Shown in pieces: positions 8,507 through 16,494 of a DNA stretch of 50,236 nucleotides. This DNA is from an uncultured Treponema sp. (GTDB taxonomy: Bacteria > Spirochaetota > Spirochaetia > Treponematales > Treponemataceae): assembly GCA_944389965.1 (NCBI GenBank), contig CALXOI010000003.1, forward strand, positions 1 to 50,236, written 5' to 3'. Below the pieces are notes generated by a model, which ran no database searches, was not told where the DNA came from, and saw only the letters and a program-made list of their open reading frames with translations. A program made the position numbers and the translations under genes. Positions within the stretch are counted from its first letter, which is position 1, and each line of letters begins with the position of its first letter.

Positions 8507-9531
8507 AAGTATTGTTTATTGGAGGAACCGGTACTATCAGCACGGCAATTTCCCGCCGTTTGCTGGAGACCGGCTGCGAGTTATACTTGCTGAACCGGGG
8601 TTCCCGGAATCACATCTTGCCGGGTGATGCCCGGTATATTACTGCCGACATCAATGATGAGGCAGCTGTTTCGTCTGCGTTGGAGGGACTTTCTTTTGAT
8701 GTGGCAGCGGATTTTATCGGTTTTATTCCGTCTCATCTTGAACGGGATTACCGGCTGCTGAAGGGCAAAGTTTCTCAGTTCATATACATCAGTTCTGCTT
8801 CCGCATACCAAAAACCGCCGGCAGATTATCTTATTACCGAAAGTACTCCATTGGCAAATCCTTACTGGGAGTATTCCCGGAATAAAATTGCCTGTGAAGA
8901 TTTTTTATTCCGTTTATACCGGGAAAACGGATTTCCGGTTACAGTTGTCCGTCCCAGCCACACATACGATGAACGGTCTGTTCCCTTAGGTGTGCACGGT
9001 TCAAAGGGAAGCTATCAGGTGTTAAAGCGGATGCAAGAAGGAAAACCCGTTATTATTCAGGGTGACGGAACATCGCTATGGACGGTGACTCATAACAGTG
9101 ATTTTGCCCGAGGGTTTATTGGTTTGATGGGGAATATTCATGCGGTAGGACAAGCCGTACATATTACTTCTGATGAGTCAGTTACCTGGAACCAGTTGTA
9201 CCGGACTATTGCAGATGCACTTGGTGTTCCGTTCAAGCCCTATTATGTTCCTTCAGATTTTCTTGCTGCAGTCAGCAATTATGATTTAACCGGCAGTCTG
9301 ACCGGTGATAAAGCTAATTCTGTCGTTTTTGACAATACGAAACTCAAACGGCTGGTTCCCGGTTTTACTGCGGAAAAACGCATGGATCAGGGTATCCGGG
9401 AAACAGTTGCGTATGTGTTGTCCCATCCTGAATGCCAGACGGCAGATCCGGAATTTGACGCATGGTGCGACCGGGTTATTGCCGCAATGGAACGGGCAAA
9501 ACAGGAAATACAAAAGGAGGTATGGGCATGA
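8503..9531 (+). CDS. NAD(P)-dependent epimerase/dehydratase, extended SDR
   Basis: The product is 342 residues with an N-terminal Rossmann motif (GGTGTIS, residues 7-13) and a YSRNK active-site pair near 128-132, as in extended short-chain dehydrogenases. Overall it resembles the CSP41-like epimerases that act on nucleotide sugars or bind RNA. The substrate is unknown. It overlaps the permease upstream by 4 bases and the oligopeptidase downstream by 4 bases, in the middle of a tightly packed operon. Confidence 0.85.
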   Translation: MKVLFIGGTGTISTAISRRLLETGCELYLLNRGSRNHILPGDARYITADINDEAAVSSALEGLSFDVAADFIGFIPSHLERDYRLLKGKVSQFIYISSASAYQKPPADYLITESTPLANPYWEYSRNKIACEDFLFRLYRENGFPVTVVRPSHTYDERSVPLGVHGSKGSYQVLKRMQEGKPVIIQGDGTSLWTVTHNSDFARGFIGLMGNIHAVGQAVHITSDESVTWNQLYRTIADALGVPFKPYYVPSDFLAAVSNYDLTGSLTGDKANSVVFDNTKLKRLVPGFTAEKRMDQGIRETVAYVLSHPECQTADPEFDAWCDRVIAAMERAKQEIQKEVWA

Positions 9532-11516
9532 ATACGGGTATTGCGACAGATATTCCCCGGTGGAATCTTTCCAGTATTTATTCCGGTTTCAACGGAACGG
9601 ATTATAAGCAGGCTGTTACCGGTTATATTACCGGAATGGATAAATTGGAGTCATTGCTGGACAATGAATCGGCGCAGAAACAGGACTTTTGGGCGTGGCT
9701 GGCACATTATCTTGTTGTATCAAATAAAAATGGTGCGCTGGAAGAATCCCTGAATGCATATGCATACGCTTCTTATTCTACGGATACAACAAATCCGGAG
9801 TATGTAAATCAAGTCGCATATTTGGAGGATTTGTCGGTCAGATCCCGTGGAATTGGAGTCCGGTTCCAGGCAGTTCTCACGCATTATGCACAGGATTTTT
9901 CCACTTTTTTCACAAGTTATCCACAATTTTCCCGGTATGAATTTGTATTGAAAGAGGAAATCACCGATGCCGGTCACCGGATGTCCTTACCGGAAGAACA
10001 GTTGGCGGCAGATTTGGAACGGACAGGCAGCGCAGCCTGGGCCCGGCTTCATGAACAAATTATTTCCAACCTGACAGATTCTGATACAGGCATGGTATTT
10101 AATGAAATCAGAAATGCCGCGTATAGTCCGGATAGGAGTGTCCGGCGGCGGGCATGGGAGACAGAAAAAAAACTGCTGAAAAGTGCAGAAATTCCTCTTG
10201 CAGCGGCATTGAATAATATAAAGGGAGCTACAATTACGCTGAACCAGCGGCGTAACTGGACGGATGCGCTGGATCGGGCTTTGGCCTCTGCCCGTATGAG
10301 CCGCCGGACATTGGATTGCCTCATATCTGCTTTGGAAAGCGCACTGCCGATGTGGCGGTCTTATTTAAAACTGAAAGGACGGTTGATTGCCGCCGGAGAA
10401 GCGCTTGCTGCCGGAAAACCGGTAGCGGCAGAATCTGATTCGGGTGGCTGCGCTTTTTATGATTTATTTGCACCGTTACCCGGTATTTTGTTTTCTGCCG
10501 GAACGGCGGGTAAAAGTAATACAAATCCGGGGCAGTCCCTTGTTGGGACAGCAGGATCTCCGGTAACAGGTGCACGTGGGGCAGAAAACGGTTTTTCCGG
10601 TTCCGGGGCTGTTGTTGATAGTTCTGAAAAAGTATGGTCTTTTGCGGAAGCCCGTTCCTATATTATAGATAAATTTTCCCGTTTTGCCCCGGATATGGGG
10701 CGGTTTGCAGAACTTGCGTTTCAGAATCAATGGATTGATGCACAGGTACGGAAAGGAAAAGTCGGCGGTGCATACTGTATTGATTTCCCTGCGCAAAAAG
10801 AATCCCGGGTATTGTCTAACTTTACCGGTAGTTTTTCCGATGTAATCACCCTTGCCCATGAACTTGGGCATGCATACCATCACCACTGTATTGCCGGGAT
10901 GGATTATTATGTGACCCATTATCCTATGACGCTTGCAGAAACAGCCAGTACCTTTGCAGAAACGATTGTAATGAAGGATATTCTGAAACAAGCTTCCGGG
11001 GCAGAAACTATCCGGCTGGTGGAAACCCATCTGCAGGACAGCTGTCAGGTGTTGGTAGATATTCTGTGCAGGTTTTATTTTGAGCGCAGTGTTTTTGCAG
11101 CCCGGGATAAGGATTCAATTCCGGCATCAGGCTTCTGCAACATGATGGCTGAAGCACAGGAAAAAACGTATGGGGATGGGTTATCCGAAGAACGGCATGA
11201 ATATATGTGGGCAGTGAAAAGTCATTATTACAGTCCGTCTTTGGATTTTTACAATTTCCCATATGCATTCGGCTTGCTGTTTGCGTTGGGATTATATGCC
11301 CGGTATGAAGCAGAAGGGGATTCTTTTGCAGATGTGTATCGTTCCATCCTGCAGGATACCGGTTCTTATTCCTGTGAAGAAATTTGCCGGAAAGCAGGTT
11401 TTGATATTGAGACGGAAGAATTCTGGAAATCCGGTATCAAGCTTTTTGAAGAAGAAATTACGGTATTAACAGCATTTGCAGATACAGTTCTTTCCGGCAA
11501 GGAATCTATTGCATGA
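9528..11516 (+). CDS. pepF: Oligoendopeptidase F (M3 metallopeptidase)
   Basis: This cytoplasmic zinc peptidase (662 residues) cleaves short peptides. The zinc site is HELGH at 444-448, with a following glutamate in the LAETASTFAE helix. The start at 9528 is preceded by AAGGAGG; a longer frame from 9462 would overlap the SDR gene. Family length is usually near 600; the extra length is a glycine/serine-rich insertion at roughly residues 297-370, just before the catalytic part. It overlaps its neighbours on both sides by 4 bases (ATGA junctions). Confidence 0.92.
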   Translation: MNTGIATDIPRWNLSSIYSGFNGTDYKQAVTGYITGMDKLESLLDNESAQKQDFWAWLAHYLVVSNKNGALEESLNAYAYASYSTDTTNPEYVNQVAYLEDLSVRSRGIGVRFQAVLTHYAQDFSTFFTSYPQFSRYEFVLKEEITDAGHRMSLPEEQLAADLERTGSAAWARLHEQIISNLTDSDTGMVFNEIRNAAYSPDRSVRRRAWETEKKLLKSAEIPLAAALNNIKGATITLNQRRNWTDALDRALASARMSRRTLDCLISALESALPMWRSYLKLKGRLIAAGEALAAGKPVAAESDSGGCAFYDLFAPLPGILFSAGTAGKSNTNPGQSLVGTAGSPVTGARGAENGFSGSGAVVDSSEKVWSFAEARSYIIDKFSRFAPDMGRFAELAFQNQWIDAQVRKGKVGGAYCIDFPAQKESRVLSNFTGSFSDVITLAHELGHAYHHHCIAGMDYYVTHYPMTLAETASTFAETIVMKDILKQASGAETIRLVETHLQDSCQVLVDILCRFYFERSVFAARDKDSIPASGFCNMMAEAQEKTYGDGLSEERHEYMWAVKSHYYSPSLDFYNFPYAFGLLFALGLYARYEAEGDSFADVYRSILQDTGSYSCEEICRKAGFDIETEEFWKSGIKLFEEEITVLTAFADTVLSGKESIA

Positions 11517-12343
11517 TGAAAACTGACGGAAAAATACCGCCATCCCCGGTTGTTTCTGTTTCCGGTGCAGACGGAACCAGGAATACACTGGAAATAAGTC
11601 CCCAGAATAGTTCGTTGCCCGGATCTGGATTGTATGATGGCAGACATACCCGGACCCGTCAGCTTATCGGTGATGCTGCCCTTGAAAAACTGCGGCAGGC
11701 ACGGATTGCTGTCGTTGGTTTAGGGGGAGTCGGCTCTTTTGTCGTTGAAGCACTTGCCAGGGCCGGTGTGGAGCAGTTCCTGCTGATTGACAGTGACCGT
11801 ATTACTGAAAGCAATATCAACCGGCAGAATCTGGCTTTGTACTCAACTATCGGACGGTATAAGACAGATGTTGCGGCAGAACGTATCCGGGACATCAATC
11901 CGGCAGCAAGGATTATTACCAGTACCGTTTTTTTTAGCAAAGAAACAACCGGGTTGGTTGATTTTTCAGCGTGTACCTATATTGCTGATGCTATAGATTC
12001 CGTAACCGGTAAGTTGTTGTTGGCAGAAACCGGATTCCGTCTGGGAATTCCGGTAATCAGTGCAATGGGAACCGGTAACAAAATGGATGCGACGCAGTTT
12101 ACTGTTACGGATATTAATAGTACAAATACATGTCCCCTTGCACGAGTTATGCGCAGGGAATTAAAAAAGCGGGGAATTCCGTCTTTGAAAGTTGTTTTTT
12201 CCCGGGAAGTGCCGGTTATGAATCCATCTTTTCCGGTTGCGGATAAACGGGTTCCGGCCAGTATTTCTTATGTTCCTGCTGTTGCCGGTTTTGTGATGGC
12301 AGGAGCTGTTATTCAGGATATTATCAAATCAGACGAGCATTGA
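11513..12343 (+). CDS. tcdA: tRNA threonylcarbamoyladenosine dehydratase
   Basis: This 276-residue E1-like enzyme of the ThiF/MoeB superfamily should cyclise t6A37 of tRNA to ct6A with ATP. The nucleotide site GLGGVGS lies near residue 65, followed by the DSDRITESNINRQ region typical of TcdA (CsdL). The first 40 residues are an unrelated, probably disordered extension before the usual start near YDGRHTRTRQLIG. Its ATG overlaps the pepF stop (ATGATGA), making it the last gene of the four-gene operon. A promoter for the next gene begins at its stop codon. Confidence 0.88.
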   Translation: MMKTDGKIPPSPVVSVSGADGTRNTLEISPQNSSLPGSGLYDGRHTRTRQLIGDAALEKLRQARIAVVGLGGVGSFVVEALARAGVEQFLLIDSDRITESNINRQNLALYSTIGRYKTDVAAERIRDINPAARIITSTVFFSKETTGLVDFSACTYIADAIDSVTGKLLLAETGFRLGIPVISAMGTGNKMDATQFTVTDINSTNTCPLARVMRRELKKRGIPSLKVVFSREVPVMNPSFPVADKRVPASISYVPAVAGFVMAGAVIQDIIKSDEH

Positions 12344-12367
12344 CACTCAAGTTATATCATGCATAAT
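12340..12367 (+). promoter_or_regulatory. Promoter of polysaccharide export gene
   Basis: TTGACA at 12340-12345 and CATAAT at 12362-12367 are 16 bases apart. The -35 box overlaps the tcdA stop codon. Confidence 0.55.
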
Positions 12368-12389
12368 GATGTTGTACAACAGGAGTTTT

Positions 12390-13937
12390 ATGAAGCAGTT
12401 TTTTTGTAAAGTTATGTTTTTTATTACTGCGGCTGGTCTGTTTGGTCAAACGGTTGGTTCCACGAATTTGAATAGTCTGCAGGATTCTCTGTATCAACAG
12501 AAAAACTCAACAGCAGAAAACTTAACAGCGGAAAACGAGGCAACCAATAGTTCCAATTCTGATACATTGGATGTATCCGGAAAAATTATTTCCCCTCAGA
12601 CCGCAATGGCAAATCCTGATTATAAAGTTACAGCGGGAGATATTTATTCTCTGAATTATGCTGCCGGAACGACAGCAGTATCATATAAAATCATTGTTGA
12701 TTCAACATATAAAATCCGGGTTTCAAATCTGGCCGTTCTTGATGTTTCCGATATGACTTTTGTAACCCTCAAAAAACAGGTAGAGGATATTGTAACAAAA
12801 AATTATCCGTTGAGCGGTGTCCAATTTGTGCTGACAGTTCCGGCTGTGTTTAATGTCGTTGTTTTAGGTGAAGTTAAGGAAACGACGGAAGTTGCGGCAT
12901 GGTCATTGACCAGGTTATCAGAAATTCTTGAACCTTTGTTAACAAAATATTCTTCTATAAGGAATGTAACTATTACATCCAATACCGGAAAACAGCAGAC
13001 GTATGATTTATTTCGGTCGATCCGGTTTGGGACCTTGGCGCAGGATCCATATTTGCGACCTGGCGATATTGTTACAGTAAACCGTGCAGATAGAAAAGTA
13101 TTTATTTCAGGGGCTGTGGAACGCCCCGGAATATATGAGTTGCTGGAAAATGAAAATCTTCAGGAGCTTATTAATTACTATGGTAACGGACTGGAAATAC
13201 AAGCTGATAGTAGTCGGATTGAATTAACCCGTATTACAGAAATACAAAATAATTCCGGAGAAAAAATATATCTGTCAGAAAAAGATATTAATAATAATTA
13301 TCAGCTGCAAGCATTTGATACGGTATATATACCGTCTTTTGCTGTATTAAAACCGGTTGTCTTTGTGGAAGGTGCGATAAGTACTGATGCCGGAACTGTT
13401 TTAGACGCTTCAACCCGGCTCTCCATTCAGTTTAATTACGGGGAAAATTATTCATTTTTTATCAAGAATAATGAAAATTGGTTTACCAGCACATCTGATA
13501 TAGAAAATGCATATGTTCTAAGAGGTTCTGAAATTATTCCGTTAGATATCAGCCGGATTTTATATGACAGCAGCTATTATTCAGAGATAAAAATTGAACC
13601 AAATGATATTTTACGGATTCCGTTCAAACAATACTTTGTTTCTGTAACCGGCAGTGTTTTTGCGCCGGGAAGATATCCATATATTCCTGACAGGACATAT
13701 GATTATTATATTGGTCTTGCCGGAGGAATTATCCGTTCCGAGAATTCTGGAAACGCTGTTACTATCTTGGATATAAACGGTAAAGAACTTTCAAAAAACG
13801 ATATTATTACTCCGGAATGTATTATCAATGCAAAGACAAACAGTTTTACATATTATTTTAATCAGTATGCGCCGGTTGTTACAACATTTCTGTCGTTGAT
13901 TGTAACATCCCTGACTATTTGGAATGTGGTAAAATAA
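12390..13937 (+). CDS. Wza-like polysaccharide export protein with SLBB domains
   Basis: The 515-residue product has a signal peptide (MKQFF...GLFGQ), an S/T/N-rich linker, and a Poly_export domain starting near YKVTAGDIYSLNY (about 90). SLBB-type modules follow (VVLGEVKET, FISGAVERPGIYEL, VFVEGAI, VSVTGSVFAPGRYPY), and a C-terminal hydrophobic helix lies at about 497-512. Such proteins form the outer-membrane or periplasmic part of capsule/exopolysaccharide exporters. ATG at 12390 is chosen because CAGGAG precedes it by 5 bases. No polymerase, flippase or kinase partner is next to it, so it is an isolated component here. Confidence 0.85.
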   Translation: MKQFFCKVMFFITAAGLFGQTVGSTNLNSLQDSLYQQKNSTAENLTAENEATNSSNSDTLDVSGKIISPQTAMANPDYKVTAGDIYSLNYAAGTTAVSYKIIVDSTYKIRVSNLAVLDVSDMTFVTLKKQVEDIVTKNYPLSGVQFVLTVPAVFNVVVLGEVKETTEVAAWSLTRLSEILEPLLTKYSSIRNVTITSNTGKQQTYDLFRSIRFGTLAQDPYLRPGDIVTVNRADRKVFISGAVERPGIYELLENENLQELINYYGNGLEIQADSSRIELTRITEIQNNSGEKIYLSEKDINNNYQLQAFDTVYIPSFAVLKPVVFVEGAISTDAGTVLDASTRLSIQFNYGENYSFFIKNNENWFTSTSDIENAYVLRGSEIIPLDISRILYDSSYYSEIKIEPNDILRIPFKQYFVSVTGSVFAPGRYPYIPDRTYDYYIGLAGGIIRSENSGNAVTILDINGKELSKNDIITPECIINAKTNSFTYYFNQYAPVVTTFLSLIVTSLTIWNVVK

Positions 13938-14135
13938 CAGTGAAAAAACAACTTTCACCGGTGCAGGGGCGTATCTGCTTTAATTTGTTGTCAGAATACA
14001 AATTCCCTGCACGGGAAAGTATGGGTTGCAGTAAAATATATAACTTTTGTAAGTGCGTCCGTGTGGTACAACGGGGGCTGGTTTTTCCGCGAGGGAACTT
14101 TTCCCGACAATTTCAATATTTTTTACAACGGCGTT

Positions 14136-14637
14136 TTATATTTTTAAAGAAACTATTTCTGTATAATATTTATTGCTTATCGCTGCCAATTCCGTATCAA
14201 ATATGACAATATCTACAGCTAAACTGTATTTTTGGATGAATGCCTGTATGGTGTACACCGCTATATCCAAAGCAGATTTTTTAGGATATCCGTATACACC
14301 GGCGGATCTTACTGGAAAAAGAATAGGTTTACAGTCGTAATCAATAGCCAGCAACAGTGCAGACCGGTAACAGCTTGCCAAAAGTTTTCTGATTTTCTGT
14401 AATATCCTTCCAGTAAACGGTCTTACATGACAGCAAGCGGATTATATCCGGTCATTTTGGAACAAACAGTGATATAGTTATGGAGTGTTTTACATTCTTC
14501 CTGTACCCCGAACCGGTAGCTGTATAAAATGCAACGTCTATACCACTGTCAAACAAGGTGTCATTTACTGCATTTACAATGACATCTATTTGTAAATGGT
14601 GCGATATCTCCATGGATAATGCTGGGAAGTATCGCTT
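14136..14637 (-). pseudogene. Macro-domain (ADP-ribose-binding) protein remnant
   Basis: Read on the minus strand, pieces of a macro domain occur in order but in different frames: IIHGDIAPF near 14600-14630, then LQIDVIVNAVND (macro DVIVNAAN motif), then TGYNPLAVM (the conserved KGYNLPA strand) ending at a stop, and finally an open 14381-14136 piece with LASCYRSALLLAIDY, FPVRSAGVYGYP and AVYTIQAF. The last part matches the conserved substrate loop (S-G-V-Y-G-Y-P). The glycine-rich catalytic loop is degraded and at least three frame breaks are needed. Intact proteins would remove or bind ADP-ribose or O-acetyl-ADP-ribose. This is a clear decayed copy. Confidence 0.8.
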
Positions 14638-14648
14638 GTTCTAATAAA

Positions 14649-14675
14649 CGCCGGCTCTATTAGATAGAGCCGGTA
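14649..14675 (-). terminator. pheT terminator
   Basis: A perfect inverted repeat (CCGGCTCTAT...ATAGAGCCGG with a 3-base loop) follows the pheT stop on the minus strand and is trailed by CGTTTATT, a short T-rich tail. Confidence 0.7.
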
Positions 14676-14679
14676 GATC

Positions 14680-16407
14680 TTACATGAGCGATTCTATATC
14701 AAGTTCTCCGGCAACGCAAGGGACACTGACAGCCCAGTTTTCCAGGACAGACGGATGTATTTCACCAAAAATACCTACCGGTTTTCCGTTTAATAACAAT
14801 TGTGCCTGTCTGCCGGGAATAAACCGTGGATCATCAGATTCTGCAACAGAATATTCATGATCCAAAAAATACAGTAAAGTTGCCACTTCGCTGGCAGCTG
14901 TATTAAAGTTAGCATCACCAGCCGCTGTTAAAAAGCCCAGACTTTGGCGGGTTCTGGTTCCGGTTACTTCTTCGTCACAAAGATATGCAATTTTTCCGAT
15001 TTCAAATATTTTATGTGGATACACAGCATTACCGGAGCCGGATTCCGCACCCAGCAATGACGGGATGATTGACGGGCGGACAAACTGGTAGTTTTCACTC
15101 ATCGGGTTGGAAATTTCAATGACATGACTACTGTCAATATTCATTTTATCAATATAATCCCGCTTTGAACCGAGATAATTGAAAATCATTTCCTGGTAGC
15201 CTAATCCCACCATTAAAGATTTTGCTTTCCGGCTGAAAGTTGTAACCGGAGATAACCGGCCGATTGTAAAGTCCCGTGGTTTTTCCGGTGGAAAAGCAGA
15301 CAGTTCCATTCCCATCATAACGTCTTCAATAACATCTACTTCATGAAGAAAGTCATTCCGGTATGGTGCCGGCTGCACAGAAAACTGCGGATTACCCGTG
15401 TTTTCTTCTGACACAGTTACGGTATTACCCATCCGCTCCAGTGCTTTACAAACATCTTCCGCAGAAAGGTTGCTGCCCAACAGTTTGTTTATTGATTGTA
15501 ATGAAGCCTGGGTTGGTTTTTGAAAATAATAAGGGGCGACAATCGTCTTACCGAAACCGGTATCGTACGGATGTTCAACTTTACAGGGAAGAATGGTATA
15601 TCCGGCATCGGCAAAATCACAGGCAACAATATTGGTGGACAGCAGCAGGGATACAATATCTGTTCCCGTCATTTCCACCAGTAAATCTGAGTCTCCGACT
15701 TTGACGGCTCCCAGTGTCGCACTGTTGATGATTGGAGCCATGGACATGATTTCATCTTTATCATCTTTCAGAAGCGGAAATTTTTTTGCATCTTTGAGAA
15801 TCCAGCCGTATTCTTTACCTTTCGGATGATCGGTGAGAATCTGCCGGCATGTCATCGGTGTTTCACACTGTAAAGGAACAAAGGATGTTGTGTCTGGGTC
15901 TACTGCTGTGTAATGTACCGGCCATTTTATCATGGCGGAACGGTATACACCCATGGATACGGATCTGCGTTTGCGCCCGAAATTCCAGCAGAGTTTTTCC
16001 TGTGTCTGAATAATATCCAGCAGCATCGGTTCATCGATTGGTTTACCGGAAATGACAAAAGCCGTCATGTACGGACGGATGTGTTCCAGTCCCGGATCAA
16101 CTGTGACCGTTCTGTTCTTGCAGTCTACCAATGCACCCGATTTGGAAAGGAATGTATTGTAATCGTAACAGGTTCCGCCGCTGTGCAACCGCAGTTGCCG
16201 GGCAATACCACCTGTTGACCATAAATCAGGACGGTTTGTATCGTTCAGCTCTATTTTTATTACACGCTGGTCTTCCGGCAGTGTTGTATCCGGTTTTTCA
16301 TCCAGTTCAGCTTTTCCACAGGTAAGCCGGTCTTCCAGTGTATCATAATCGTAGTGTTTTCCTAAAAGATTGAAAAAAAGTTTTTCGTTTACTTCTATTT
16401 TGGGCAT
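14680..16407 (-). CDS. pheT: Phenylalanine-tRNA ligase beta subunit, archaeal type
   Basis: The product is 575 residues, much shorter than the roughly 800 of ordinary bacterial PheT, and begins directly with the archaeal/eukaryal-type N-terminus (MPKIEVNEKLFFNLLG) without a tRNA-binding EMAP domain. B3/B4 and B5 regions follow (YRNDFLHEVDVIEDVMMG; the C-terminal catalytic-like core with NPMSENYQFVRPS). With the alpha subunit, not in this window, it charges tRNA-Phe. Spirochaetes are known to have the archaeal-type enzyme. The start is preceded by AGAGG and a clear promoter, and a hairpin follows the stop. Confidence 0.93.
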   Translation of the reverse strand: MPKIEVNEKLFFNLLGKHYDYDTLEDRLTCGKAELDEKPDTTLPEDQRVIKIELNDTNRPDLWSTGGIARQLRLHSGGTCYDYNTFLSKSGALVDCKNRTVTVDPGLEHIRPYMTAFVISGKPIDEPMLLDIIQTQEKLCWNFGRKRRSVSMGVYRSAMIKWPVHYTAVDPDTTSFVPLQCETPMTCRQILTDHPKGKEYGWILKDAKKFPLLKDDKDEIMSMAPIINSATLGAVKVGDSDLLVEMTGTDIVSLLLSTNIVACDFADAGYTILPCKVEHPYDTGFGKTIVAPYYFQKPTQASLQSINKLLGSNLSAEDVCKALERMGNTVTVSEENTGNPQFSVQPAPYRNDFLHEVDVIEDVMMGMELSAFPPEKPRDFTIGRLSPVTTFSRKAKSLMVGLGYQEMIFNYLGSKRDYIDKMNIDSSHVIEISNPMSENYQFVRPSIIPSLLGAESGSGNAVYPHKIFEIGKIAYLCDEEVTGTRTRQSLGFLTAAGDANFNTAASEVATLLYFLDHEYSVAESDDPRFIPGRQAQLLLNGKPVGIFGEIHPSVLENWAVSVPCVAGELDIESLM

Positions 16408-16434
16408 AAGACACCTCTATAACAATGTTTTTCT

Positions 16435-16463
16435 ATTATACTGAAACAAAGATGAATTGTCTA
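16435..16463 (-). promoter_or_regulatory. pheT promoter
   Basis: On the minus strand, TAGACA and TATAAT are separated by exactly 17 bases, about 28 bases before the pheT ATG, in the gap after feoAB. Confidence 0.7.
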
Positions 16464-16494
16464 TTATGCTGATTCTTTGAAAGCGGACAGAATC

